Shown here in pieces: positions 42,292 through 51,511 of a stretch of DNA of 64,000 nucleotides. This DNA comes from Microthrixaceae bacterium (GTDB lineage Bacteria; Actinomycetota; Acidimicrobiia; Acidimicrobiales; Microtrichaceae). The notes under the pieces were generated by a model that was given only the letters and a program-made list of their open reading frames with translations, made no database searches and was not told the origin of the DNA. The DNA lies in contig JACJWI010000002.1 of the NCBI GenBank assembly GCA_020637215.1, positions 248,001 through 312,000 on the forward strand, written 5' to 3'. A program made the translations under genes and the position numbers. Position 1 is the stretch's first letter, and each line of letters begins with the position of its first letter.

Positions 42292-43428
42292 TCAGCGTCC
42301 GAAGTCGGGGTTGAGCGGCGGCAGGCCGAGCGTGCCCGCCAACGCGTTCAGGTCGAGCCCGTTCAGGTTCGCGATCGCCACGCCGATGAGCCCGGCGAGC
42401 AGTCCGTAGCGGGCGTTCGGGTTGTTCGCGAACACGTCCGGAGCCAGCACCTCGGCCAGTCCCGGGATCAGCAGGGCGAACGTGCCCAGCGTGGACACGA
42501 GCACGACCGGGTCCTTGGCCGCCGCCTGCACAACCGGGGCGACGTCGGGTCGACCGAGGATCCCCATCATCGCCGAGAGCGCCTTGAGCAGGTCGGGACC
42601 GAGGACCTTCGACAACCCGTTCAGCGAGCTCACGACCTGCGGGGTGAGCCCCGCGGCCAGGCCCGAGATCGAGTTCAGGACGAAGTTCACGTTCGGGTCC
42701 AGGTTGGCGGCGTTGCCGAGCTGGGCGAACTTCGACGGGTCGGTGCGCATCGCCACGCCGAACATCACCGCCAGGAGCGCCAGGCTGGACTTGTCGTCGG
42801 CCAGGCGACCGAGCCCGTTGGGGTCCGCCACCTTCAGGACGCTGCCGATCGATGCGACGACCTTGGGGTCGACGGTCGTGGCCGCCGAGATCAGCGACGC
42901 GATGGCGAGGGGGTCGACCCCCTTGATGGCCAGAGCGGCGGCCGGATCGACCTGGGCTGCGAGCATGAGGATCGTCGTGGCGAGCTTGGGATCCAGGTTC
43001 GCTCCCGCGCCGAGTCGCTGGACGAGCGTGGGATCGATGCCGCCCAACGCGCCGGCGAGCGCCCGGATCGCGTCGGGCGAGATGTTCAGCGACGCCAGAG
43101 CGGCGGGGTCCATGCCCGTGAGCGCCGCGATCTGTGAGATGTCCATGCCGGTCAGCTGAGCCAGCAGCGACGGGTCAGCAGCCAGGCGGGCGAATAGTTG
43201 CGCCGCGGTCTGGGCCAGGTCGCCGCTGCCCGCCTTGGTGGATCGTGTGGCCGAGCTCCCGGTTCCCGACGCCGAGTGGGCGACCGTGGTCGAGGTCTGC
43301 AGCGACACCTTCTCGGGGGCGTCGGTCGACACCTCCGAGGTCTCGGCGGCACGGGCGCAGGACGACGCAGCGAGCGCCAGGACGACGGTCGTCGCCGTCA
43401 TCGCTGCGAGTGCGCGCCGGGTCCCCAT
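42292..43428 (-). CDS. Lipoprotein with degenerate Asp-Pro helical repeats
   Basis: A 378-residue secreted lipoprotein: signal peptide with lipobox LAASSC near residue 20, a Ser/Thr linker, then about 300 residues of Leu/Ala-rich helical units in which Asp-Pro recurs every 15-30 residues (GMDPAALASL, GIDPTLVQRL, NLDPKLATTI, QVDPAAALAI, GVDPLAIASL, TVDPKVVASI, RTDPSKFAQL, NLDPNVNFVL). I do not recognise the family. The regular pattern suggests a surface-exposed alpha-solenoid. The start is set at the ATG before the signal peptide. Confidence 0.68.
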   Translation of the reverse strand: MGTRRALAAMTATTVVLALAASSCARAAETSEVSTDAPEKVSLQTSTTVAHSASGTGSSATRSTKAGSGDLAQTAAQLFARLAADPSLLAQLTGMDISQIAALTGMDPAALASLNISPDAIRALAGALGGIDPTLVQRLGAGANLDPKLATTILMLAAQVDPAAALAIKGVDPLAIASLISAATTVDPKVVASIGSVLKVADPNGLGRLADDKSSLALLAVMFGVAMRTDPSKFAQLGNAANLDPNVNFVLNSISGLAAGLTPQVVSSLNGLSKVLGPDLLKALSAMMGILGRPDVAPVVQAAAKDPVVLVSTLGTFALLIPGLAEVLAPDVFANNPNARYGLLAGLIGVAIANLNGLDLNALAGTLGLPPLNPDFGR

Positions 43429-43477
43429 CGACAAAACGCTACGGAGCCCGGGTCCGGTGAGCAAGGCAGCAGGGAGA

Positions 43478-43951
43478 TCAGCCCATCCGGTCGCGTTCGG
43501 GATCGACCTTGACGAACCTCGGGTCTATCTCGCCGGGACCCAGCGGCCGCATCAGAAGGTCGACCGCCGTCCACATCATGCGCGACGACGGGAAGAACAG
43601 CAGCGGGCCGACGACGGCGATCACCACCTCGGCGGTGAGGAGGGCTCCGTAGGGTGGGTCGGGGTAGAACGCCAGGGTCCCGGCCATGAGCACGACGAGC
43701 ATGACGCCGAACACGACGGTGGTGTTCAGCCCGAGCGATCCGATCCAGTGGCCCTCGACGCGCTCGAACAGGAACGTGCAGGTGGGGCAGCGCTCCTCCA
43801 TCTGGAACCACCGGCGGAAGACGTGACGTCCACCGCAGGCCGGGCAGCGGTGGACGAAACCCCGCAGCAGGAGCAGCGAGGGCCGGACGTCGAGCTGGAC
43901 CGTGGTCGCGACCTCCTTGCGAGGCACGCGACGTTCGGGCGGGGAGGCCAT
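43478..43951 (-). CDS. DUF983 family membrane protein
   Basis: A 157-residue protein. The opening motif RCPACGGRHVFRRWFQMEERCPTCTFLFER (two CxxC pairs) and two following membrane helices (NTTVVFGVMLVVLMAGTLAFY and VVIAVVGPLLFF) are the DUF983 signature. The cysteines probably bind zinc; function unknown. ATG at 43951 is preferred; ATG at 43960 adds three residues. Confidence 0.85.
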   Translation of the reverse strand: MASPPERRVPRKEVATTVQLDVRPSLLLLRGFVHRCPACGGRHVFRRWFQMEERCPTCTFLFERVEGHWIGSLGLNTTVVFGVMLVVLMAGTLAFYPDPPYGALLTAEVVIAVVGPLLFFPSSRMMWTAVDLLMRPLGPGEIDPRFVKVDPERDRMG

Positions 43952-43984
43952 TGGAACCATGTTGGTCGGCGCCTGCCGGCCCCG

Positions 43985-44446
43985 TCACGCCGACGGCGCG
44001 CCGAGGAGGACGTCGAGGTCCTCGAGGTCGCGCTGGGTGGCGTCGGGCAGCAACCAGGCGGGGAACTGCTGAGGAGACGCCCCGGCGAGCTTCACCGTCG
44101 TCCCGCCGTCGAGCTCCAGCACGTACAGCCGCCACACGCCCCGTCGGACCCTGGCCGCGGCGATCGTCTCGGTGGGGACGCGTCGCACCGTGCGCCAGGC
44201 CACCACGTCGCGCACCACCGAGCCGTCGACGTCGACGAAGCAGCCTCGGACCGCGACCAGCGCGGCGACGCCGATCGCGGCCGGCACCGCGATGGCGGCG
44301 ACCGCAGCCGCCCCGACCGGCTGGTCGGCCCCGAACGCCCAGAGGGTCGACGCCAGCGCCAGCGACAGGCCGATCACCGCCACGACGAACAGTGGCAGGG
44401 CCAGCACGCTGGCTCCACGCAACCGGATGCGATCGGGTCGGGACAT
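43985..44446 (-). CDS. Membrane protein with PH-like domain
   Basis: A 153-residue protein with two membrane helices (about 14-34 and 40-62), followed by a beta-rich domain (VVRDVVAWRTVRRVPTETIAAARVRRGVWRLYVLELDGGTTVKLAG) like the bacterial PH/DUF3093 type found in small actinobacterial membrane proteins. No motif gives a function. It is divergent from the response regulator gene with a 66-bp gap and may share its control. Confidence 0.55.
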   Translation of the reverse strand: MSRPDRIRLRGASVLALPLFVVAVIGLSLALASTLWAFGADQPVGAAAVAAIAVPAAIGVAALVAVRGCFVDVDGSVVRDVVAWRTVRRVPTETIAAARVRRGVWRLYVLELDGGTTVKLAGASPQQFPAWLLPDATQRDLEDLDVLLGAPSA

Positions 44447-44512
44447 CGGACGACGACGGTAGCGGGAGCCCTCCGGCGAGGTGACGGGGACCGGGCGCCC
44501 TACGGTGGAGGA

Positions 44513-45217
44513 GTGGCAGGAGCTGAGCCGGCGCGGATCCTGGTGGTCGACGACGACCGCGCGATCCGCGACTCCCTCGACCGCCTGCTCGCTCTCGAGG
44601 GACACCGGGTGACGACCGCCGCGGACGGGGCCTCGGCGCTGGATCGGATGCGATCCGGCTCCGTCGACCTGCTGGTCCTCGACCTGATGATGCCGACCGT
44701 CGACGGTCTGACCGTCTGTCGGGTGCTGCGAGCCGAGGGCGACCGGGTGCCGATCCTCATGCTGACGGCGCGCACCGAGACCTCCGATCGGGTCGCGGGG
44801 CTCGACGCCGGCGCGGATGACTACCTGCCCAAGCCGTTCGACCCCGAGGAGCTGCTGGCCCGGGTGCGGGCGCTCCTGCGTCGGGCCCGACCCGAGCCCG
44901 ACGGGGAGTCCGACCACGCGGTGCTGACCGTCGCCGACCTTCGACTCGACCCGGCGGCCCGGCGGGCGTGGCGCGCCGACCGCGAGCTCGAGCTGTCACG
45001 CACCGAGTTCGACCTGCTCGAACTGCTCGTGTTCAACGCCGGGATCGTCCTCGACCGGACCAGGATCTACGAGGAGATCTGGGGCTACGACTTCGGTCCG
45101 GACTCGAAGAACCTCGCCGTCTACATCAGCTACCTGCGGCGCAAGATCGACGAGGGTGAGGACGTCAAGCTGATCCACACGGTCCGCGGCGTGGGCTACA
45201 CGTTGCGGGAGAGCTGA
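44513..45217 (+). CDS. OmpR-family response regulator (MprA-like)
   Basis: A 234-residue regulator. The receiver domain has the acidic pair in ILVVDDDRA, phospho-acceptor Asp57 in VLDLMMP, the Thr in LTAR and the Lys in LPKPF. The C-terminal winged helix (LSRTEFDLLELLVFNAGIVLDRTRIYEEIWGYDF and YISYLRRKI) is of OmpR type. It resembles MprA/TcrA of mycobacteria. GTG at 44513 is 6 nt behind TACGGT. The kinase gene follows after 15 bp. Confidence 0.93.
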   Translation: MAGAEPARILVVDDDRAIRDSLDRLLALEGHRVTTAADGASALDRMRSGSVDLLVLDLMMPTVDGLTVCRVLRAEGDRVPILMLTARTETSDRVAGLDAGADDYLPKPFDPEELLARVRALLRRARPEPDGESDHAVLTVADLRLDPAARRAWRADRELELSRTEFDLLELLVFNAGIVLDRTRIYEEIWGYDFGPDSKNLAVYISYLRRKIDEGEDVKLIHTVRGVGYTLRES

Positions 45218-45232
45218 CGGGCGGAGCCGACG

Positions 45233-46615
45233 ATGAGCCTGAGGGCCCGGTTCGTGCTGGCCCTGGTCGGTCTGGTCGCCGTCGCCACCGCCCTGATCGG
45301 AGCGTTCAGCTACCGCACCACCCGGGCCGAGCTGCTCGGCCAGCTCGACTCGTCGTTGCAGGCCACCACCGCGGACCTCCGCCGTCCGGGCGGCGTCGAC
45401 CGGGTGCTCGGCCCGCGGAGCCCGGCGTCGATCCGTGGCGACAGCGACGTCATCGTCCAGGTGGTCGGAGCCGACGGCACCGTCTACTCGATGGACGGTG
45501 CCGCGCCGCTGCCGGTCGGTGCCTCCGCCGAGGACCTCCTCGACGAGCCCGAGGGGACGTTCCGCTGGCAGGACGACTCGGTCGACGGAACCGCGGTCCG
45601 GGTGCTGACGACCTCCCTGGGCGGCGGCCGCGGCGTGCTGCAGGTGGGGCGCAGCCTGAGCGAGACCCGACAGGTCCTGGCCGCGCTGCGGACCCGGATC
45701 CTGGTCGCGTCGCTGGTGGTGGTCGCTGCCGCAGCCGCGGTCGGAGTGGTGCTGGCCCGTCAGCTGACCCGCCGGCTGGTCCGCCTGACCGCCGCCGCCG
45801 AGGAGGTACGCCGATCCGGCCGTCTCGACGTCGACGTCGACACCGACGGCACCGACGAGGCCGCCCGGCTGGGGGTGGCGTTCCGGGAGATGCTCGGCGC
45901 CCTGGCCCGATCCCGGGAGGACCAGCAGCGGCTGGTGCAGGACGCCGGCCACGAGCTGCGAACCCCGCTGACCAGCCTGCGTACGAACGTCTACACGCTG
46001 CGGCGGTCGCTCGGTCCGGCCGGGGTCGGCGCCGGGGCAGCGGGTGGGGACACTGCCCGGATCCTCGACGACCTCGACCAGGAGACCGAGGAGCTGAGCC
46101 GTCTGGTCGACGAGGTCGTCGAGGCCGCCACCGACCGTCGGGGTGACGAGCCCGAGCAGCCGGTCGATCTCGGTGACCTGGTCGAACGGGTGGCGGAGCG
46201 CGCCCGACGCCGATCCGGCCGGGAGGTGGTGGTGCACCGACTGGGTCCCGCCACGGTGTCCGGGCGACCCCTGGCGCTCGAGAGGGCGGTGACCAACCTG
46301 GTCGAGAACGCTCTGAAGTTCGACTCCGGCGTGCAGCCGATCGAGGTCACCTGCGAGGGCGGCCGGGTGGAGGTCGCCGACCGCGGGCCGGGGATCGCGG
46401 CGGCCGACCGGCCCCACGTGTTCGACCGGTTCTACCGCTCCACCGACGCCCGCAGCCGGCCGGGATCCGGCCTCGGCCTGTCGATCGTCGCCGAGGTGGT
46501 CGCCGGCCACGGCGGTCGGACCTTCGCCGCCGAGCGCGCCGGGGGCGGAGCGGTGGTCGGCTTCGTGCTGCCGGTCGGGCCGGAACCGGCGGGTCGAACG
46601 GGCGCGACGGCGTAG
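45233..46615 (+). CDS. Sensor histidine kinase (MprB-like)
   Basis: A 460-residue membrane kinase with two membrane helices (about 8-28 and 157-177) bounding an extracytoplasmic sensor. A HAMP domain follows, then His240 in DAGHELRTPLTSLR and the ATPase domain with ENALKF, DRGPGI and SGLGLSIV. Partner of the upstream regulator. It resembles MprB, which responds to envelope stress. The sensor loop carries no recognisable domain. Confidence 0.93.
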   Translation: MSLRARFVLALVGLVAVATALIGAFSYRTTRAELLGQLDSSLQATTADLRRPGGVDRVLGPRSPASIRGDSDVIVQVVGADGTVYSMDGAAPLPVGASAEDLLDEPEGTFRWQDDSVDGTAVRVLTTSLGGGRGVLQVGRSLSETRQVLAALRTRILVASLVVVAAAAAVGVVLARQLTRRLVRLTAAAEEVRRSGRLDVDVDTDGTDEAARLGVAFREMLGALARSREDQQRLVQDAGHELRTPLTSLRTNVYTLRRSLGPAGVGAGAAGGDTARILDDLDQETEELSRLVDEVVEAATDRRGDEPEQPVDLGDLVERVAERARRRSGREVVVHRLGPATVSGRPLALERAVTNLVENALKFDSGVQPIEVTCEGGRVEVADRGPGIAAADRPHVFDRFYRSTDARSRPGSGLGLSIVAEVVAGHGGRTFAAERAGGGAVVGFVLPVGPEPAGRTGATA

Positions 46616-46626
46616 TGTCGCCGGTC

Positions 46627-47415
46627 ATGCAGGACCGTGACCCGCGGGTGCGTCTGGAGCTGGACGGCCCCGTCGCCGTCATCACCAACGACAACCCCGA
46701 CAAGCACAACGCGTTCGACGACGCCATGGACGCGACGCTGTTCGACATCCTCGCCGAGCTGTCGGCCCGCCCCGACATCCGAGCCGTCGTGTGGCGGGGC
46801 GAGGGCAAGTCGTGGTCGTCGGGCCGCGACGTCGGCTCGATCGGGATCAACAACACCGACATGACGCACCACGAGCTGATGACCCGCGGCATCCGCGGCA
46901 TCCAGCGCCTGTGGGACCTCGAAGCGCCGATCATCGTCGCCATCCACGGCTGGGCGCTCGGCGGGTCGTTCCAGCGGGCGCTGCTGTGCGACATCCGCAT
47001 CGCCAGCGACGACGCGCGCTTCATGCTGCCCGAGGTCGGCCACGGGGTCATCCCCGACACCGGCGGCGTGTCGGTCCTCTACGAGATGTGCGGTCACGGC
47101 CTGGTGTCCGACATGGTGCTGACCGGTCGGCGTCTGTCGGCGCAGGAGGCGTTGACCCACGGCATCGTGTCGCGCGTCGTCACCCGCGACGAGCTCGACG
47201 ACACCGCGATGGAGATGGCGCAGAAGATCGCGTCGAGCTCGGCGGTCGCGGTGAAGATGGCGCGGCGGGTGATCGGCCACCTCGCCCGACCGGCGGTGCG
47301 GGCGTCGATGGAGGACGAGCTGATCTTCCAGACGTTCGTCAACCGCAGCGACGACATGGCCGAGATGCGCGCCGCCCGCGCCGAGGGCCGCGAGCCGCGC
47401 TACCGCGGCAGCTGA
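46627..47415 (+). CDS. Enoyl-CoA hydratase/isomerase family protein
   Basis: A 262-residue crotonase-fold protein. The oxyanion loop is WSSGRDVGSIG, the second motif is IVAIHGWALGGSFQRALLCDIRIASDDARFMLPEVGHGVIPDTGGVS. The residues where hydratases keep their paired glutamates appear as Phe/Gln (GGSFQ) and Pro-Asp-Thr, so a hydratase activity is not certain. TAGTGT overlapping the kinase stop is a possible leaderless -10. An SDR gene follows. Confidence 0.85.
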   Translation: MQDRDPRVRLELDGPVAVITNDNPDKHNAFDDAMDATLFDILAELSARPDIRAVVWRGEGKSWSSGRDVGSIGINNTDMTHHELMTRGIRGIQRLWDLEAPIIVAIHGWALGGSFQRALLCDIRIASDDARFMLPEVGHGVIPDTGGVSVLYEMCGHGLVSDMVLTGRRLSAQEALTHGIVSRVVTRDELDDTAMEMAQKIASSSAVAVKMARRVIGHLARPAVRASMEDELIFQTFVNRSDDMAEMRAARAEGREPRYRGS

Positions 47416-47449
47416 GCCGGAGCCCGGCCGACCACCCGGAGGACCTCTG

Positions 47450-48331
47450 ATGACCGAACCGATCGGCCTGCCCCGCCCGCCTGCTGTCGGCGACACGGCA
47501 CTTCGACCCGGCACCTTCGACGGCACCGCGGTGTTCGTCACCGGCGCCGGCACCGGCCTGGGCAAGGCGATCGCGTCCGAGTTCGCCCGGCTGGGAGCGG
47601 ATGTGGTCATCGCCAGCCGCAAGCCCGAGCACCTCACCGCCGGCGCCGAGGCCATCGAGGCGATCGGCGCCCGGGTGCTGACCGTCAGCTGCGACATCCG
47701 CGATGCCGAGTCGGTGGCCGCAGCGTTCGACGCCGCCGTCGACGCCTTCGGACTGCCGGGAGTGCTGGTCAACAACGCTGCGGCCAACTTCCCGGTCCCG
47801 GCCGAGGACATGTCGCCCAACGCGTGGCGCACCGTGGTCGACATCACCCTCAACGGGACCTTCTTGTGCTGCCGCGAGTTCGGGCGCCGTCACCTCGCGG
47901 CGGGGACGCCGGGCTCGATCGTCAACATCGGGGCCAGCTACGCCTGGACCGGCGGGCCCGGTTTCGTGCACTCCGCCGCGGCCAAGGCCGGGGTCAAGAA
48001 CCTGACCGAGTCACTCGCGGTCGAGTGGGGCCCCTACGGGATCCAGGTCAACTGCCTGGTGCCGGGGCTGTTCCCCCACGAGGACATGACCGACGACATC
48101 CGCGGCAACCTCGACCGCACCCACGACAAGGACGCGTGCCAGCCGGCGTTGCGGGTCGGGGAGCGACAGGAGCTCGGGTGGGCGGCCACGTTCCTGGCGT
48201 CGCCGTACGGCCGGTTCATCTCGGGTCACACACTGGTGGTCGACGGCGCCAACTGGCAGCGCCGTTCGATGACGAACCCGCCGGTCACCACGATCCGGGA
48301 CCAGATGGGCCGCCCCCCGTTCGAACCCTGA
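47450..48331 (+). CDS. SDR of the 2,4-dienoyl-CoA reductase type
   Basis: A 293-residue short-chain dehydrogenase. NAD(P) binding uses VFVTGAGTGLGKAIASEFARLGADVVIASRKPE, whose SRKPE end suggests NADPH; NNAAANF follows. Instead of the common YxxxK, the active site reads IGASYAWTGGPGFVHSAAAKAGV, the spacing of mitochondrial-type dienoyl-CoA reductase. With the crotonase gene upstream it suits degradation of unsaturated fatty acids. A palindromic repeat separates it from the convergent DUF2804 gene. Confidence 0.85.
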   Translation: MTEPIGLPRPPAVGDTALRPGTFDGTAVFVTGAGTGLGKAIASEFARLGADVVIASRKPEHLTAGAEAIEAIGARVLTVSCDIRDAESVAAAFDAAVDAFGLPGVLVNNAAANFPVPAEDMSPNAWRTVVDITLNGTFLCCREFGRRHLAAGTPGSIVNIGASYAWTGGPGFVHSAAAKAGVKNLTESLAVEWGPYGIQVNCLVPGLFPHEDMTDDIRGNLDRTHDKDACQPALRVGERQELGWAATFLASPYGRFISGHTLVVDGANWQRRSMTNPPVTTIRDQMGRPPFEP

Positions 48332-48360
48332 CCCCCCCAGTTCCCCCCGGGACCCCGCTT

Positions 48361-48402
48361 TGTAGTGCGAGATCCAGGCGAACGCCTGGATCTCGCACTA
48401 CA
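48361..48402. repeat. Perfect 42-bp palindromic repeat (copy 2)
   Basis: Identical to 17281-17322, including the next two bases (GA). It again sits between convergent stop codons, here of the SDR and DUF2804 genes. Confidence 0.93.
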
Positions 48403-48416
48403 GAACGGGAATGTGG

Positions 48417-49472
48417 TCACCAGCGCGAGCGGGACTCCTCGGCAAAGCCGAGCACGTCCTCGACGCGCAGCTCCGCTCCGTCGTCGGTGACCACGGTCCC
48501 GGTCCAGGTGCCGAACACCTGGTGGACCTCGGTGCCGAGCACCTTGGCGTCGACCTTGGTGTGCTTGTCGTGCACCGGTGTGAGGGTGATGTCCATGCGC
48601 CCCGTCGGATCGACGACCCGCCACGGCTCGAGCGGTCGGTCCCAGTCGTAGTCCCAGCGCAGCTCCCCGCCGAGCTTGTGCAGACGGCCGTCGACGATGA
48701 TCCCGTTCTCGGTGAAGCCCGTCCCGTCGGTCCACTTGCCACCGATCTGGATGCCGAGCACCTCGCCGGTGGTGGTGGCGCCGGCGCCACCACCCCAGTT
48801 CCAGCGGGTCTCGTGGGGCCAGCGGCCACGGCCGACGTCGAGCACGCCCCACGCCTCGCCGGCGTCACCACCGAAGGCGATGACCTCGTCGCCGATGGTC
48901 AGGGTGCCGTGGGCCGGTCGGGCCTGGTGCTTGGAGGTGTACTGGAACAGCTCGTCGCTCCAGGGGATCACGACGTTGAGCGACTCGTGGCCGTCGGGCA
49001 GCTCGACGAACACGTCCATCGACGCGGGGGTGCCGTCGGCCTCGGTCCACGCGGCCGACAGGCGGGTGCCGCCCGGCTCGTCGGTTAGGTCGAGCACCTG
49101 GTGGCGGGCCGCGGAGCGCAGTGGCGCGGTGCCGGGCCGGTCCGGCAAGGAGATCCCCGCCGCTCCCGGGACGCTGCGGTTGCGTCCGCCGGTACGCCCG
49201 GAACGCAGGTCGGCCCACCACACGTCGGTGATGCCCAGGAAGTCGATGTCGGCGTAGGTGACCGACAGCGTGTGGGTCGGACCGAGCACCGCCCAGTAGT
49301 CCCAGCGCTTCTTGCGCCCGGGGGTGCCGGCCAGGTTGCAGTCGTGCATCGGCACCCGTGACCAGCCCCGCGCCAGCGGGTTGAGGGTCGTGCCGCCCGG
49401 CAGGCAGAGCTGGACCGGCTCGGTCACCTCCCGTTCGTGGGTGAGGGTCACGTCGGGGTGGTCGTCGGTCAT
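48417..49472 (-). CDS. DUF2804 family protein
   Basis: A 351-residue protein matching DUF2804: PLARGWSRVPMHDCNL near the start, KKRWDYWAVLGPTHTLSVTYADIDFLG, a central RWNWGGGAG and a C-terminal beta-rich half. The family is fairly common in actinobacteria and has no assigned reaction; a lipocalin-like beta fold is likely. No signal peptide is seen. ATG at 49472. Confidence 0.8.
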   Translation of the reverse strand: MTDDHPDVTLTHEREVTEPVQLCLPGGTTLNPLARGWSRVPMHDCNLAGTPGRKKRWDYWAVLGPTHTLSVTYADIDFLGITDVWWADLRSGRTGGRNRSVPGAAGISLPDRPGTAPLRSAARHQVLDLTDEPGGTRLSAAWTEADGTPASMDVFVELPDGHESLNVVIPWSDELFQYTSKHQARPAHGTLTIGDEVIAFGGDAGEAWGVLDVGRGRWPHETRWNWGGGAGATTTGEVLGIQIGGKWTDGTGFTENGIIVDGRLHKLGGELRWDYDWDRPLEPWRVVDPTGRMDITLTPVHDKHTKVDAKVLGTEVHQVFGTWTGTVVTDDGAELRVEDVLGFAEESRSRW

Positions 49473-49562
49473 GGCCGGATTCTTGTCGGTCGGGACCCGG
49501 GCGCACGACCGGGCGTGGAAACCTGCCGGTCGTCACGAGCCGCCCCGCCGTAGAATCGGGGC

Positions 49563-50870
49563 GTGCTCCGAGCCCGATCCCGGTCCACGGGGTCGGCCCG
49601 GCCCTCCCGCTCCCCGGGCCGCCGTCTGCGGCGGTTCGGAGCCGAGACCTTCGCCTCGCTGAAGGTCCGGAACTTCCGGCTGTTCTTCGCCGGGCAGGGC
49701 ATCTCGCAGGTCGGCAACTGGATGACCCTGATCGCCCAGTCGCTGCTGGTGCTGTCGCTGACCGACTCGGGCATCGCCTTGGGACTCCTCGCCGTCGCCC
49801 AGTTCGGTCCCATCCTGGTGCTCGGCCCGTGGGCCGGGCTGGTCGCGGACCGGTCCGACAAGCGGCGGCTCCTGCTGATCGTCCAGTCGTTGGCGATGGT
49901 GCAGTCGCTCCTGTTGGCGGCGGTCGCGTTCACGGACTCGCCGGCCTGGACCGTCTACGCCGTCGCGCTCATCGGCGGCTTCACCGTCGCGTTCGACAAC
50001 CCGGCCCGGCGCGCCTTCGTGGTCGAGATGGTGCCCGAGGCCGACGTGCCCAACGCCGTCAGCCTCAACAGCGCCCTGATGACGTCGTCGCGGGTGATCG
50101 GACCGGCGCTCGCGGGGCTGCTCATCACCACCGCGGGCTACGGCTGGGCGTTCCTGCTCGACGGCGTCTCCTACGTGGCGGTGCTGGTGTCGCTGTTCCT
50201 GATGCGCACCGAGGAGCTGCGGCCGAGCCCGCCGGCGGAGCGGGCCAAGGGCCAGATCCGCGAGGGGTTTCGCTACGTGCGTCGGACCGCCGACCTGTTC
50301 GTCCCGCTGGTGATGATGGGGGTGGTCGGCACCCTGGCGTTCAACTTCGGCACGGTCATGCCCCTGTTCGTCACCCGCGACCTGGACGGCTCCGACATGG
50401 TGTTCACCGTCCTGTTCTCGGTGGTCAGCGTCGGCTCGGTGCTCGGAGCGCTGGTCGCGGCCCGTCGTCGGGAGGTGACGGTGTGGAACGTCGGGATGTC
50501 GTCGCTCGGGTTCGGGGCGACGATGGCCGCTCTGGCGGTCGTGCCGAGCGTGGCGACCGCCATGCCCGTCGCCCTGGTGCTCGGCGTGTTCTCGATCACG
50601 TTCCTGACCATGTCGACCGCCATCGTCCAGATGCGCGCCGAGCCCGAGATGAGGGGTCGGGTGCTCGCTCTGCAGGCGATGCTGTTCCTGGGCAGCACTC
50701 CGATCGGCGGCCCGATCGTCGGCTGGGTCGCCCAGGTGTTCGGGGCGCGCTGGTCGATCGCGTTGGGAGCGGTCGCGTGCGTGGCTGCCGGCGGGTGGGG
50801 GATGGTGACGGTCGGTCGTGGCGATCACCGGGTCGGGAGCGATCCGGGCCGCGAGGTGCTCACGTCGTGA
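49563..50870 (+). CDS. MFS transporter (DHA3/enterobactin exporter type)
   Basis: A 435-residue twelve-helix transporter. FFAGQGISQVGNWMTLIAQSLLVLSLT, GPWAGLVADRSDKRRLLLI (motif A between helices 2 and 3) and DNPARRAFVVEMVPEADVPNAVSLNS belong to the DHA3 group that exports siderophores, macrolides or other small molecules. The substrate is unknown. GTG at 49563 is 6 nt behind TAGAAT. Its 3' end overlaps tag by 11 bp. Confidence 0.9.
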   Translation: MLRARSRSTGSARPSRSPGRRLRRFGAETFASLKVRNFRLFFAGQGISQVGNWMTLIAQSLLVLSLTDSGIALGLLAVAQFGPILVLGPWAGLVADRSDKRRLLLIVQSLAMVQSLLLAAVAFTDSPAWTVYAVALIGGFTVAFDNPARRAFVVEMVPEADVPNAVSLNSALMTSSRVIGPALAGLLITTAGYGWAFLLDGVSYVAVLVSLFLMRTEELRPSPPAERAKGQIREGFRYVRRTADLFVPLVMMGVVGTLAFNFGTVMPLFVTRDLDGSDMVFTVLFSVVSVGSVLGALVAARRREVTVWNVGMSSLGFGATMAALAVVPSVATAMPVALVLGVFSITFLTMSTAIVQMRAEPEMRGRVLALQAMLFLGSTPIGGPIVGWVAQVFGARWSIALGAVACVAAGGWGMVTVGRGDHRVGSDPGREVLTS

Positions 50871-51492
50871 GCGTGGGAACGGTGGTGGCCCGCCGGTCGG
50901 CGTCGCACGCCGAGCGCACGTGGCAACCCCGCAGGTGGTCGTTGACCACGCCGACCGACTGCATCGCTGCGTAGGCGGTCGTGGGCCCGATGAAGCGGAA
51001 CCCGAACCGCTTGAGCTCCTTGGCCAGCGCCGTCGACTGCTCTGTCCGGGTGGCGATCTCGCCCAGCTCGATCGGGACCGGCCGTCCCCGTCGGGCCGGC
51101 TCGAAGGACCAGATCAGCGCGGCGAGCGAGCCGTGGCGCGCCTGCACGTCGAGCACCGCGGAGGCGTTCGCCACCGCCGCCTCGATCTTGCCCCGGTATC
51201 GGACGATGCCGGCATCCGCCATCAGCCGTTCGACGTCGTCGGGCCCGTACGCGGCGACCGCGGCGGGGTCGAAGCCGGCGAACGCGGCGCGGAAGTTGTC
51301 CCGCTTGCGCAGGATCGTCAGCCACGAGAGTCCCGACTGGAACCCCTCCAGGCAGAGCTTCTCGTAGAGCCGGACGTCGTCGGTGACCGGACGTCCCCAC
51401 TCGAGATCGTGGTAGGCGGCGTAGTCCTCGGTCAACGCTCCCCACCCGCAGCGACGGCGGCCGTCGGCGCCGGTGATCAATCCGGTCTCCAC
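50860..51492 (-). CDS. tag: DNA-3-methyladenine glycosylase I
   Basis: A 210-residue base-excision glycosylase that removes 3-methyladenine. RCGWGALTEDYAAYHDLEWGRPV, LYEKLCLEGFQSGLSWLTILRKR, IVRYRGKIEA and RFIGPTTAYAAMQSVGVVNDHLRGCH are the Tag signatures, with the zinc-binding cysteine and histidines at both ends (C14/H28 and the final DHxxxCH). GTG start at 51492. Confidence 0.95.
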   Translation of the reverse strand: METGLITGADGRRRCGWGALTEDYAAYHDLEWGRPVTDDVRLYEKLCLEGFQSGLSWLTILRKRDNFRAAFAGFDPAAVAAYGPDDVERLMADAGIVRYRGKIEAAVANASAVLDVQARHGSLAALIWSFEPARRGRPVPIELGEIATRTEQSTALAKELKRFGFRFIGPTTAYAAMQSVGVVNDHLRGCHVRSACDADRRATTVPTLTT

Positions 51493-51511
51493 GGCGCTGG
51501 TCGCTCGTGTG

